Notes: generated from the sequence alone by a model not told the origin. Shown: positions 8,737-17,721, numbered from the stretch's first letter. The stretch is 64,000 nt of DNA from JAJZVS01 sp963708095 (GCA_963708095.1 OY970182.1:3906001-3970000); one strand, 5' to 3'. Numbers and translations are program-made.

Positions 8737-9405
8737 TCAGCTTCCTGATGGCGGCAACCGCGCAAGCAGCTTGATCGTTCGCGGCAGGCCGCCCCGATAG
8801 AGCAGCGAAACCTCTGTGACCGCCTTGTAGGCAGAACCGATGTCGCGCCAGATCTTCTGGACTGCCAGCGCCTCCCGGAAGCTTGGCTGGGCCATGGACA
8901 CGACGAAGTGGCCGCCTGCGTTTAGCCGGTCGGCAAGGCGTTGCAAAACGGCCAATGGGTCAGGAAAATAGTACATGACCTCATTCAGAATGACAGTATC
9001 AAACTGCTCTTCGGTTTCGTAATCCAGGGCATCGGCCACGACAAAGCTGGTCGTGGCGTCAGCCTTCGCGCCAGCATGCTCTATTGCGAACGGGGAGACG
9101 TCGATCCCGACGTACCGCTGATAGCCGTCCCGGCGCAGGATGGACTGCAGGACGCCCTCCCCGCACCCGACATCCAGGATTGCCGTCCTCGCGCCAGTAC
9201 GGCCACAATACGATGCGATAACATAATTGTGCGGTGCTTCCGCAAGATCCTTGAGCCATTCCCACCCGCCGGTTGCGTACTCCCGATCCCAGCGGTCCCG
9301 GTCGAGCGGCAGACCAACCGGCCTCGGAAACAGCCGCAACAGAAGCTTATGCAGCCAATTGAACCTGGCGGCGGCTACAAGGAGCAACCACTTCGCTGTG
9401 GGCAT
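8737..9405 (-). CDS. Class I SAM-dependent methyltransferase
   Basis: A 222-residue methyltransferase of the Rossmann-like class. Motif I is AILDVGCGEGVLQ, motif II is YVGIDVSPFAIEHA, and the acidic post-II region is VVADALDYETEEQFDTVILNEV. The start at 9405 is chosen because a GAGGAG ribosome site lies about 11 bases upstream and the longer frame would overlap the glycosyltransferase gene. It is the third gene of a minus-strand cassette with a PIG-L deacetylase and a family 2 glycosyltransferase, suggesting a small glycan or lipid-sugar modification route. The methyl acceptor is unknown. Confidence 0.86.
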   Translation of the reverse strand: MPTAKWLLLVAAARFNWLHKLLLRLFPRPVGLPLDRDRWDREYATGGWEWLKDLAEAPHNYVIASYCGRTGARTAILDVGCGEGVLQSILRRDGYQRYVGIDVSPFAIEHAGAKADATTSFVVADALDYETEEQFDTVILNEVMYYFPDPLAVLQRLADRLNAGGHFVVSMAQPSFREALAVQKIWRDIGSAYKAVTEVSLLYRGGLPRTIKLLARLPPSGS

Positions 9406-9437
9406 ATGGATGTCTGCTCCTCGGTTCGGAATGGCGA

Positions 9438-10442
9438 TTAAAGTGGGATGGTCAGCCGGCGCGAGGCCGTGGCCCGATAGCCACCCCGGAATGCCTTGCG
9501 CGTTATCGTCGGTGTCTGCGCGGCTGCTTCGCGGAGAATATGCGCGAAGCTTTTCGGACTCTCGAACAGCAGACTCATGGCCGTTGAGCGGCGTCCGCTC
9601 TTGATAGCGTCGGTGAAAGCACGATAATAGTAGCAACGATCGATAACGGTCTTATGCCGCCGTAACGCATCTGCCAGCCGGTCATCGGCAGCGACCGATG
9701 GGTCGGTCTGCAGCAGGCGCTGCTCGGTCATGCGGATACGATTCAGATCCGCCGCGCGCTGGATTTCAGTCAGGGAACCGGACCGCACCGCATAGCGGTA
9801 CATCGGTTCGGACGTGACCCACCAGGAGGCGCCGGCGAGGAGGCAGTCGAGATAGAACAGGAAGTCCTCGCCGAACCGATTTTGGTCCTCGTAGCGGAGG
9901 CGATGGCGCGCCAGGAACTCCCGACGGAACAGCGGCTGCATGAAACCGTAGCTCAGGCGCGGCTGTCGCCGGCGGCCGATGTTGCCCGCCACAAACTCCG
10001 CGGCCGACATGCACCAAAGGGCTGCCGAGGCCGACGTCGGTAGCATCGGCCGGGGTGGGAACTCCTGAGCCTCGGGGCATAGAAGCAGGTTGTCCGACAC
10101 CATGTCCGCCTGGCAGGCATCGCCCAGCTGCGTCAACGTCGCGATGCGGTGCGTCGCAAAGGTGTCGTCTGCGTCCAGCAGCGCGATCCACTCGCCAACG
10201 GCCTGCGAGAGGGCAAAGTTCCGCGCGGCCGCGGGACCGGAGTTGATATTCAGCCGCAGCAAGTGAACGCGTCTGTCGCCGGCGGCAGCCCGATCCACTG
10301 CCTCGGCGGTGCCGTCGGTTGAGGCATCATCCACCACCAGCACCTCGATACGTTGTTCGGTCTGCGCCAGCGCCGAAGCGACAGCCGTGGCGACGAAGCG
10401 TTCCGCGTTATAGGCCGGAATGATGATGGAGGCGCGGATCAC
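9438..10442 (-). CDS. Glycosyltransferase family 2
   Basis: A 334-residue GT-A inverting glycosyltransferase. It has the N-terminal nucleotide-binding strand ASIIIPAYNAERFVATAV, VLVVDDASTDGTAEA, the DXD-type ALLDADDTF, and a later FGEDFLFYLDCLL. I prefer the GTG at 10442, which has AAGGAGG five to seven bases upstream; an ATG at 10478 in the same frame would add 12 residues. It is the middle gene of the PIG-L / GT2 / methyltransferase cassette, with 38 bases upstream and 32 downstream. The sugar transferred cannot be told. Confidence 0.9.
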   Translation of the reverse strand: MIRASIIIPAYNAERFVATAVASALAQTEQRIEVLVVDDASTDGTAEAVDRAAAGDRRVHLLRLNINSGPAAARNFALSQAVGEWIALLDADDTFATHRIATLTQLGDACQADMVSDNLLLCPEAQEFPPRPMLPTSASAALWCMSAAEFVAGNIGRRRQPRLSYGFMQPLFRREFLARHRLRYEDQNRFGEDFLFYLDCLLAGASWWVTSEPMYRYAVRSGSLTEIQRAADLNRIRMTEQRLLQTDPSVAADDRLADALRRHKTVIDRCYYYRAFTDAIKSGRRSTAMSLLFESPKSFAHILREAAAQTPTITRKAFRGGYRATASRRLTIPL

Positions 10443-10480
10443 ATGTCCCTCCTTCACGGATGTTCCCCTTATCGGCAAAT

Positions 10481-11287
10481 TTATGAGATCTCTTGCCGGC
10501 CGAATCCCGGTTGGTTGGTCACGAAAACCTCGAATGGTCGCTCAAACCGTGCAATAAATCCGGGATCCAACCGAAACCCGTTTGGATCGTCACCAATAAG
10601 GCCGCTCGCCTGCGAAGCGTGGCAGAAGATCGCTTCGCGTTTGGCGGCAAGATGATCGGCGATGTCGAGGCGCACGCCGAACACCGGCTCATCCGGGAGC
10701 CAGCTATAAGCGGGCAGCGTCCAGCCCCAGATTGGATAGCAGAGCAGCTGCGCCCCGACCTCTTGGGCGGCCACCTGGCCAAGAAGATGTGCCGCCCGGT
10801 GGTCGCGATGGGGATCGTGCGCCCAGGTCGTGCAGATCGACCCTATGCCGGAAGCGGCGGCAAAGGCAGCGATGCGGCCGGCGACTTCCCGAAATTTTCC
10901 GCCGCGGAGGGGGGCGTGCCCGTCGGGCAGACCCAGGAACTCCAGACGGTCTCTCGGAAGCCCGAGGGCTGCCATGGCAGCGGCGGTCTCGGACTGGCGA
11001 AGTGCCGCCAGACGGGATGGAGGATAACGCGCCGAACCGGCGTGCGAGGCCGCACCATCCGTGAGGACCAGCACGCGGACGTCGTGGCCTGCTGCGCAAC
11101 ATGCCGCGATCAACCCGCCGCAGCCGAGGCTTTCGTCGTCAGGGTGCGGTGCGAGAACGAGCAGCGGTCGGGCGTTTGTCACCGCTTCCACGCTGACGAG
11201 CGGAAGGTGCAGCATGGCGGTCAGAACGTCGGTCGCCGGCACCATAGGCCGAATGAAGCGGAGCAGACGTTGCGGCAACGAGCGCAT
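10481..11287 (-). CDS. PIG-L family deacetylase
   Basis: A 268-residue zinc-dependent deacetylase of the PIG-L/LmbE superfamily. The metal-site motif VLAPHPDDESLGCGG is at residues 44-58 (HPDDE 48-52), and the third ligand histidine is within TTWAHDPHRDHRAAHLL. Such enzymes remove N-acetyl groups from amino sugars such as GlcNAc-linked lipids or small thiols. The start at 11287 places a GGGGCAGG stretch upstream and fits family length; the open frame reaches 11473 but the added region is domain-free. It leads the cassette with GT2 and methyltransferase, so the product is probably a deacetylated, glycosylated and methylated glycan. Confidence 0.9.
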   Translation of the reverse strand: MRSLPQRLLRFIRPMVPATDVLTAMLHLPLVSVEAVTNARPLLVLAPHPDDESLGCGGLIAACCAAGHDVRVLVLTDGAASHAGSARYPPSRLAALRQSETAAAMAALGLPRDRLEFLGLPDGHAPLRGGKFREVAGRIAAFAAASGIGSICTTWAHDPHRDHRAAHLLGQVAAQEVGAQLLCYPIWGWTLPAYSWLPDEPVFGVRLDIADHLAAKREAIFCHASQASGLIGDDPNGFRLDPGFIARFERPFEVFVTNQPGFGRQEIS

Positions 11288-12237
11288 CAGCCTGCCCCGC
11301 CTCGCTTGATGACGCCGCCAGAGGGACTCAAGAAGGCCCTGTCCGACCGTGGTCTCGCCGCAAAAAACGTCCGGCCCGAGGGTATCTCCCGTGCGGATAA
11401 TCGATCCATTGGCTTCTTCATCCGCATCCGTTAACAGGCGGTTACAATCGATACGGCCGCAGTCTCGGCGCACGGTATGGATAACAGAGAGGCCGATAAT
11501 GACAAAGAAATTAGGGCAATACGATGGCGCATGGTCACGAACCTGAGAGGACCCTGCGCACGTTCGCGTGTTCCCTTCGCCCGAATCACGACCGGGGCCC
11601 TGCGTTCGCGGCTTGCGTCTTGTGACGCCGCGATTATCGGCGACGGCTCCGGCGCTCCTTGCCCATGATGATCTCGATCGTTCCGTATGCTATCCGTCTT
11701 AACCCCGACCTTACGCATCGCTCCAACGATGACGTTCGTCGCGAGGTATTGCGCATAAGTCAAGAATTATAGGCCATTGAGGACGATATTAGGATAACCG
11801 ACAGGCTGGCTGGTGCCAGTGCAATCGGGGCGCGAACTTCCGGCACATCACCTCTCCCGCGCTGCGGGCTTGGGCCGCTTCGCGGCCCAAGCCCGCAGCG
11901 CGGGAGAGCAACCGTGTTCTTCGTTTCGCCTTTGTGCCTCCGACCTGGTCGAGTCTGCCGCTGTGCTCGGGGCGGTCAATGACGCTGCGCGCCGCGCAAG
12001 GGCGCGGTGGCCTGCCGAGGGGCAGGCCCTCATTGACCGCCCCTGCGCGCAGGGGCCTGCCTGTCGGCAGGTCGGGACGAAGGGATGGTCGCTGCGGTCG
12101 AACCAAGGGATGGTGGTCAAGGCAAGCACCGTCCGCGGCGCGGGCGGGGCCGACGCCGGCCTGCGGCGGATCCTGCGGCGCCGCTGCCTCGCCGGCGGCC
12201 GCACTGCGTCGCCCCGCCGGCTGCGGGGGCTGTCGTT
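11288..12237. other. Long non-coding stretch between PIG-L gene and IS110 transposase
   Basis: About 950 bases without a credible gene. The first part (11290-11790) is ordinary mixed-composition sequence with only shadow frames. From 11850 to 12071 lies a dense series of inverted repeats described separately. From 12072 to 12237 the sequence is GC-rich and probably includes the end of the IS110 element. No terminal repeat was recognised, as expected for IS110, which lacks conventional ones. Confidence 0.5.
11852..12071. repeat. Cluster of strong inverted repeats (multi-hairpin segment)
   Basis: A perfect 27-base inverted repeat with a 3-base loop spans 11852-11908. A 14-base outer stem (11969-11982 with 12030-12043) encloses two hairpins, 11992-12007 and 12009-12028, drawing a three-way junction. 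Two more hairpins follow at 12040-12055 (a 16-base palindrome) and 12056-12071. The density is far above what GC content alone explains. Possibilities are a REP-type cluster, the end of a mobile element, or a structured RNA associated with the neighbouring IS110 transposase. Strand is unknown. Confidence 0.75.
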
Positions 12238-13173
12238 TCAGGCGGTGGCCTGCCAGTCGGTGCCGTCGCGCAGCATGGCGTTCAGGATGACCAGCAGCTT
12301 GCGCATGCAGGCGACCAGGATGACCTTCGGCTTCTTCCCGGCCAGCCGCTCGGCGAAGGCGGCGATGGCCGGGTTGTGGCGCCGCGCCGTCAGGGCCGCC
12401 ATGTAGAGCATCTCCCGCACCACCGCGCGCCCGCCGTGGATATGGCGCGTGCCGTGCCGTCCGGCGCTGTCGTCGTCGAACGGTGCGACGCCGGCCAGGC
12501 TGGCGATCGCCCGGCGCGACAAGGTGCCGAGTTCGGGCAGCAGCGCCACCAGCACCGCCGCCAGCACCGGCCCGACACCGGGCACGGTGCGCAGCCGGCG
12601 GGCGCGCTCGCGCCACTCCGCGCGCGCTTCGATCAGCGCCGCCAGCTTGGCATCGAGCGCCTTCCGTTGGCGCTCGAAGCCGGCTTGCGTCCGCAGGACC
12701 TGCCGGCGCAGCGCGGGCGTGCGCACCTGCTCCAACTGGTTGGCGCAGTCGCCAATCCAGCCGACCAAGCGCCGCCGCAGCGCCAGGTGTTCGACCAGCG
12801 GGTCAAGCTCGCACCGACGCGGCACCGGCACGGCATCGATCATGGTCGCGGTGAACCGCGCCACCACGCGCGCATCCGCCCGGTCGTTCTTGGCGTGCCG
12901 GCCCTGCGCCTGCGCAAACCGGCGCACCTGCAACGCGTTGCAGCGGCAGACCTCGATCCCGCCGCCCGCCAGGCCGTCCATCACACCCCGTTCGTAGCCG
13001 CCGGAGGCCTCCAGGCCGACCCGGCCCACCCCCCGCTCCCCCAGCCAGGCGGCCAGCGCCGCCAGGCCGGGCGGGTCGGAGACAAACCGCGCCTGCGCCT
13101 CCCCCGGCCACACCGCGACATCAAGCCAAAGCTTGCTGACATCGATCCCTCCATACCGTAGAGTGCCGCTCAT
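12238..13173 (-). mobile_element. IS110-family transposase (DEDD)
   Basis: A 311-residue transposase with an N-terminal RuvC-like DEDD domain (GGIDVSKLWLDVAVW, GLEASGGYERGV, KNDRADARVVARF) and a C-terminal Transposase_20 domain (VPGVGPVLAAVLVALLPELG, SLAGVAPFDDDSAGR with the catalytic serine region). IS110 enzymes make serine-linked intermediates and are guided by a bridge RNA. The start at 13173 (MSGTLRYGGIDVSK) is canonical for the family; the open frame upstream is non-coding element sequence. The gene looks intact. Element ends could not be fixed because IS110 lacks conventional terminal repeats. Confidence 0.93.
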
Positions 13174-13614
13174 CTTCCGATCCCTTCCTTGCAGATACGG
13201 TCTCGCAGACCCTGCAACCGTGCGGGTTGTGAAGAGGGCGGGGAGGCCCCGGGCTCTCCCTCGGGGTGCTCTCCCGCGGTGACAACGGGCTCCCCCCGCC
13301 AGGGCCGGCAGGGGCGCCCGCCCCGCCGGCCCAAAGCGGTTCTCGCAGATATCCGAGATACAAGGTGAAGGAGGCGCGGTCCGCACCGATTTTCTGGTTC
13401 ACCCGATTGCGCTGGGGCTGGCGGCGAAATCCGGGTGCGCAATCGCCCTGTCCGCGGGGCCTGCCACTGCCGCAGGAGCGCAATGGGTCATGGACCGGGG
13501 ATCCAAACCGACCCCGGGGACCACGCGGCGCCCCCGCCTTGCCCGTCGCAGGCGAAGCCGGCAAACACCATATTCCACCGCCGACCACCCCAACCCGAAG
13601 GCTCCCCCCGTCCC
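13174..13614. other. Non-coding region between IS110 transposase and hisS, with candidate bridge RNA
   Basis: This 441-base region lies upstream of the transposase (minus strand) and upstream of hisS (plus strand). It contains a nested hairpin at 13302-13332: outer arms GGGCCGGC and GCCGGCCC around a second GC palindrome. The octamer CTCGCAGA occurs twice, near 13204 and 13342. In the IS110 group the bridge RNA is encoded in this position, in about 200 bases upstream of the transposase, so 13174 to about 13380 is the candidate. The remainder must include the hisS promoter. Confidence 0.4.
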
Positions 13615-14850
13615 GTGCCCCCGTTGCAACCCATCCGCGGCACCACCGACCTCATCGGCGAAGACGCCCGCCGCCACCGCCACGTCGTCGACACCGCCCG
13701 CGCGGTCGCCGCCACCTACGGTTGCGACGAATGGGCCACCCCCATCTTCGAGGCCACCGCCGTCTTTGCCCGCACCCTGGGCGAGACCTCCGACGTTGTC
13801 ACCAAGGAGATGTACAGCTTCACCGACCGCGGCGGCGACAGCCTGACCCTGCGTCCCGAGGGCACCGCCGGAGTCTGCCGCGCCCTCGTCAGCAACGGCC
13901 TCACCCAGACCCTGCCGCAGAAAATCTTCTACGCCGGCCCGATGTTCCGCTACGAGCGTCCGCAGAAAGGCCGCTACCGCCAGTTCCACCAGATCGGCCT
14001 CGAACTGATCGGCGCCGCCGAACCGCTCGCCGACGCCGAAGCCATCGCCTGCGGCTGGGATATCCTTGCCGCGCTCGACATCGCCGCCGATACCGTGTTG
14101 GAATTGAACACGCTCGGCGATGCCGACAGCCGCACCGCCTACCGCGCGGCGCTGGTGGACTATTTCACCCGCCACCGCGCCGCCCTGTCGGAAGACAGCA
14201 TCGCCCGGCTCGACCGCAACCCGTTGCGCATCCTCGACAGCAAGGACCCGGCCGACCGCGCCCTGGTCGCCGACGCGCCCACTATCGGGCCCTTCCTCAC
14301 GGAGGCCGCCGGGGCCTTCTACACGGGCGTGAAGCGCCATCTGGACCGGTTCGGTGTGCCGTACCGGGAGAACCCGCGCATCGTTCGCGGCCTCGATTAC
14401 TACAGCCACACCGCGTTCGAGTTCGTGACCGACCGGCTTGGCGCCCAGGGCACCGTGCTGGCCGGCGGACGCTACGACGGGCTCGTTTCAGAAATGGGCG
14501 GACCACCCACCCCCGCCGTCGGCTGGGCGGCGGGAATCGAACGCCTGTCCATGCTGCTCGCCGCGCCGCCGCCGGCGCCCGCCCCGATCGCCGTCATCCC
14601 CGTAGGCGACGCGTCGGAGCCCGCGGCGCTCGACGTGCTGCAATCCCTCCGCCGCGCCGGACTGCGTGCCGAGATGGCCTATCGCGGCAACCTCCGCCGC
14701 CGGATGGAGCGCGCCAACAAGATCGGTGCCCGCGCCGCCGTGTTGCTGGGCGCGGACGACCTGGCGGCCGGGGTCGCGCAGGTGAAGGACCTCGCCAGCG
14801 GCGAGCAGGTCGCGGTGCCGCTGGCGGAGCTGCCCGACCGGCTGCGATGA
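13615..14850 (+). CDS. hisS: Histidyl-tRNA synthetase
   Basis: A class II aminoacyl-tRNA synthetase charging tRNA-His. The 411-residue product shows the N-terminal PIRGTTDLIGEDARR, motif 2 (FYAGPMFRYERPQKGRYRQF), the histidine-specific RGLDYYSHTAFEF and LAGGRYDGL, motif 3 (GWAAGIERL), and a C-terminal anticodon-binding domain. The GTG at 13615 gives the standard N-terminus and length; upstream ATGs add a proline-rich tail with no family match. The stop overlaps the prfA start (ATGA at 14847-14850), forming a coupled operon hisS-prfA-prmC. Confidence 0.96.
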   Translation: MPPLQPIRGTTDLIGEDARRHRHVVDTARAVAATYGCDEWATPIFEATAVFARTLGETSDVVTKEMYSFTDRGGDSLTLRPEGTAGVCRALVSNGLTQTLPQKIFYAGPMFRYERPQKGRYRQFHQIGLELIGAAEPLADAEAIACGWDILAALDIAADTVLELNTLGDADSRTAYRAALVDYFTRHRAALSEDSIARLDRNPLRILDSKDPADRALVADAPTIGPFLTEAAGAFYTGVKRHLDRFGVPYRENPRIVRGLDYYSHTAFEFVTDRLGAQGTVLAGGRYDGLVSEMGGPPTPAVGWAAGIERLSMLLAAPPPAPAPIAVIPVGDASEPAALDVLQSLRRAGLRAEMAYRGNLRRRMERANKIGARAAVLLGADDLAAGVAQVKDLASGEQVAVPLAELPDRLR

Positions 14851-15902
14851 GCTTCGCCCTCAAGCTCGACCGTATCGCCGCGCGCACCGACGAACTGCGC
14901 GACCAACTCGCCGGCGGCGTGACCGGGGACGGGTACGCGCGGGCGTCGAAGGAACTGTCCGACCTCGAACCGGTCGCGGCGCGCATCGCCGAGCTGCGCG
15001 CCGCAGAACAGGCCCGCGCCGAGGCGGAGGCGTTGCTGAGTGATCCCGAGCTGCGCGAGCTGGCGGAAGCCGAGCTGCGCGCGCTGAAGGAGCGGCTGCC
15101 GACGCTGGAACACGAGCTGCGCCTCGCGCTGCTGCCGCGCGACGAGGCCGACGAACGCAGCGCCATCCTGGAAATCCGCCCCGCCGCCGGCGGCGACGAG
15201 GCCGCCCTGTTCGCCACCGAATTGTTTGCCATGTACCAGAAATACGCCGCGCTGCGCGGTTGGCGGTTCGAGATCCTGGACTACACGGACACCGAGCTGG
15301 GCGGCCTCAAGGAAGGCATTGCCGAGGTCACCGGGCGCAACGTCTTTGCCCGGCTGAAATACGAATCGGGCGTTCATCGTGTGCAGCGCGTGCCCGCCAC
15401 CGAAAGCCAGGGCCGCATCCACACCTCCACCGTGACCGTCGCGGTGTTGCCGGAGGCGGAAGAGGTGGATGTGCAGATCGACGAGGGCGATCTGCGCATC
15501 GACGTCTATCGCGCGTCCGGCGCCGGCGGCCAGCACGTGAACAAGACCGAAAGCGCGGTGCGGATCACGCATCTTCCAACCGGTCTCGCGGTGGCGATGC
15601 AGGAGGAGAAGAGCCAGCACAAGAACCGCGCCAAAGCGATGAAGATCCTGCGCGCGCGGCTCTATGAGCAGCAGCGGGCGTCACTGCACGCCACCCGCGC
15701 CGCCGACCGGCGCGCGCAGGTCGGCACGGGGGATCGTTCGGAACGCATTCGCACCTACAACTTCCCGCAGGGTCGCGTGTCGGACCACCGGATCAACCTC
15801 ACGCTCTACAAGATCGAACGCGTGATGGCGGGCGAGCTCGAGGAGTTCATCGATGCGCTGACCGCCGAGGATCAGGCCGCCCGGCTCGCGGTCGAGGCGT
15901 GA
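14847..15902 (+). CDS. prfA: Peptide chain release factor 1
   Basis: RF1 terminates translation at UAA and UAG. The 351-residue protein has the N-terminal helical domain, the codon-reading region and the universal GGQ motif in ASGAGGQHVNKTESA, followed by EEKSQHKNRAKAMKILRARLY. The start ATG overlaps the hisS stop by four bases. Its stop overlaps the GTG start of prmC (GTGA), the methyltransferase that modifies the GGQ glutamine, so substrate and modifier are translated in coupled order. Confidence 0.97.
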   Translation: MSFALKLDRIAARTDELRDQLAGGVTGDGYARASKELSDLEPVAARIAELRAAEQARAEAEALLSDPELRELAEAELRALKERLPTLEHELRLALLPRDEADERSAILEIRPAAGGDEAALFATELFAMYQKYAALRGWRFEILDYTDTELGGLKEGIAEVTGRNVFARLKYESGVHRVQRVPATESQGRIHTSTVTVAVLPEAEEVDVQIDEGDLRIDVYRASGAGGQHVNKTESAVRITHLPTGLAVAMQEEKSQHKNRAKAMKILRARLYEQQRASLHATRAADRRAQVGTGDRSERIRTYNFPQGRVSDHRINLTLYKIERVMAGELEEFIDALTAEDQAARLAVEA

Positions 15903-16909
15903 CGGCGGTGGGGGAGCCGGGTGGCGCCGGGGGACGTGCCCTTCCTCCCGGCTCCCTCCCGCAAGGGGAGGGGGAAGGCGTCTCCCCGTCCTCTTGCGGG
16001 AGGGGGGCGGGAGGAAGGGCACGCCCCCCCGACCCCTTGGCCTTCCCCCACCGCCGCGCCGCCCTGACCTGGGGCGCCGACCGCCTGGCTGCGGTGGGGG
16101 TGGAGCAACCGCGGCTCGACGCAAGGCTGCTGCTTGCCGCCGCCCTCGGGGTGTCTGCCACGGCGCTGCTCGCTGATCTGGCCGCGCCGCTGCCCGCGCC
16201 CGCCGCCGCCCCGTTCGCCGCTCTGATCGCCCGCCGCACCGCGCGCGAGCCGGTGGCGCTGATCCTGGGGCGGCGTGAGTTCTGGAGCCTCGACCTGACG
16301 GTCTCCCCCGCCACCTTGGTCCCCCGCCCCGACTCGGAAACCCTGATCGAGGCGGCGCTGGCCGCCTTCGCCGGCCGGGCTGCCCCCGGTCGGGTGCTCG
16401 ATCTCGGCACCGGCACCGGCTGCCTCCTGCTGGCGGTGCTGACCGAGTTCCCCTTCGCGTTCGGTGTCGGGATCGACCGGGCCCCCGCCGCCGCGGCGCT
16501 GGCGCGCGACAACGCCGCACGGTTGGGACTGGGCGGCCGCGCCGCCTTCGTCTGCGGTGATTGGGGGGCGGCGATCGCCGGGCGGTTCGACCTGGTGCTC
16601 GCCAACCCGCCCTATATCCCGAGCGCGGACATCCCGCGCCTGATGCCCGAGGTTGCGTGCCACGAACCGCGCGCCGCGCTGGACGGCGGGGTGGACGAAC
16701 TCGCGGCCTATCGCGCGATCGTCGCGGCGCTGCCCGGTCAGCTTGCCCCGCACGGGGTGACTGTGTTGGAACTCGGCCCCGATCAGGCGGTGCCGGTCGC
16801 GGATCTCGCCGTGGCTGCCGGCCTGGCGGCCTCGGTGCGCGCCGACCTGGCCGGCATCCCCCGGGCCCTGGTGCTGCGTCCCCTCCAGGACCGCGCGTGG
16901 GTGCCATGA
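15899..16909 (+). CDS. prmC: Peptide chain release factor N5-glutamine methyltransferase
   Basis: PrmC methylates the GGQ glutamine of RF1 and RF2. The catalytic domain is clear: VPRPDSETLIE, RVLDLGTGTGCLLLAVL (SAM motif I) and the substrate motif VLANPPYIP. The 336-residue product is about 50 residues longer than usual. Residues about 13-42 are encoded by a large palindrome, and the normal N-terminal domain resumes at LTWGADRLAAVGVEQPRLDARLLL. No ATG, GTG or TTG in frame was found between the palindrome and that domain, so GTG 15899 appears to be the real start. The protein should be functional because the extra segment precedes the folded domains. Confidence 0.93.
   Translation: MTAVGEPGGAGGRALPPGSLPQGEGEGVSPSSCGRGAGGRARPPDPLAFPHRRAALTWGADRLAAVGVEQPRLDARLLLAAALGVSATALLADLAAPLPAPAAAPFAALIARRTAREPVALILGRREFWSLDLTVSPATLVPRPDSETLIEAALAAFAGRAAPGRVLDLGTGTGCLLLAVLTEFPFAFGVGIDRAPAAAALARDNAARLGLGGRAAFVCGDWGAAIAGRFDLVLANPPYIPSADIPRLMPEVACHEPRAALDGGVDELAAYRAIVAALPGQLAPHGVTVLELGPDQAVPVADLAVAAGLAASVRADLAGIPRALVLRPLQDRAWVP
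15935..16023. repeat. REP-like palindromic element inside prmC
   Basis: A large imperfect inverted repeat: arms 15935-15965 and 15993-16023 (31 bases each, two mismatches) with a loop of 27 bases. It lies wholly within the prmC reading frame, without stop codons, and codes for a Gly/Pro/Ser/Arg-rich stretch absent from normal PrmC proteins. The design resembles palindromic elements inserted in-frame in alphaproteobacterial genes, such as Rickettsia palindromic elements. No second copy was noticed in this window. Confidence 0.75.
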
Positions 16910-17220
16910 CACCTCCGCATCCCGCCGAGGCGAAAAACCGTTTGGCAGCGGCGGGCGGGAGGGCTAGTTTGATATCTCGTGGCAGGGACCGCTGCAATGC
17001 GGCGGGTCCCGGGCATCCGAAGAAGGCCGTCCGTCGACCCTGGTTGCGCTGTCGTGGCGCATGGGCGAAGGTCGACCGGGCCCAGGGGCGGCAGCCGCCC
17101 CGCACGTCGACGGTAGTGAAGTCCGGCCGGGCAGCACGCCGCGGAACGCCAACGGGGGTCCTCCCGCGCGTGCCGCCATGCTCCCCTCCGGTTGCAACAG
17201 GAAGGCGCGACGGCACCAGA

Positions 17221-17691
17221 ATGAACATGAAACGCATGCGTGGCCGCGGGCATCGTCCCGGAGGTGGTGGCGGCGGAGGCGGTGGTGGTGGCGGGCCGCG
17301 CCATCACGCCGGCGGCAGCGGCGCCCCGCTCAATCGCAACCATGTCTTCGACAGCAGCGGACCCGATCTTCGCATCCGCGGGACGGCGCAGCAGTTGTTC
17401 GAGAAATACCTGCAGCTCGGCCGCGATGCGACCTCGAGCGGCGACCGGGTGATGGCCGAAAGCTACTTCCAGCATGCGGAGCACTATTTCCGCATCCTGA
17501 ACGCGATGGCCCAGGCGGCGCAGCAGAATCAGCCCGGCGGCTCGCAGCAGCAGCAACCGCGCCGCTTCAACGGCGAGGAGACGTCCTCCTTCGGCCAGGA
17601 CGGCGGGGACGAGGGCGGATCCAATGCTCCCGGCACCGGCGACCAGCCGGACGCGCGCGAAATCCCGATCGCCGTCGCGCCGGAGGGCTGA
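17221..17691 (+). CDS. DUF4167 domain-containing protein
   Basis: A 156-residue basic protein with an arginine/glycine-rich start (MRGRGHRPGGG then a run of glycines) and the DUF4167 core, SSGPDLRIRGTAQQLFEKYLQLGRDATSSGDRVMAESYFQHAEHYFRIL, which forms helices. A Gln/Gly-rich tail ends in an acidic segment. The function is unknown; the positively charged, disordered N-terminus hints at nucleic acid binding. It follows prmC on the same strand after about 310 bases; the family is often found beside prmC in alphaproteobacteria. The start ATG at 17221 is followed by a second Met two codons later. Confidence 0.85.
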   Translation: MNMKRMRGRGHRPGGGGGGGGGGGGPRHHAGGSGAPLNRNHVFDSSGPDLRIRGTAQQLFEKYLQLGRDATSSGDRVMAESYFQHAEHYFRILNAMAQAAQQNQPGGSQQQQPRRFNGEETSSFGQDGGDEGGSNAPGTGDQPDAREIPIAVAPEG

Positions 17692-17721
17692 TCCGGCGGC
17701 GACGGGGCGGGGCGATCGGCG

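Noticed and set aside
11431..11763. A 110-codon minus-strand frame upstream of the PIG-L gene
   Set aside because: No ribosome site, no domain, and it overlaps the likely leader of the PIG-L gene; composition is that of a chance frame.
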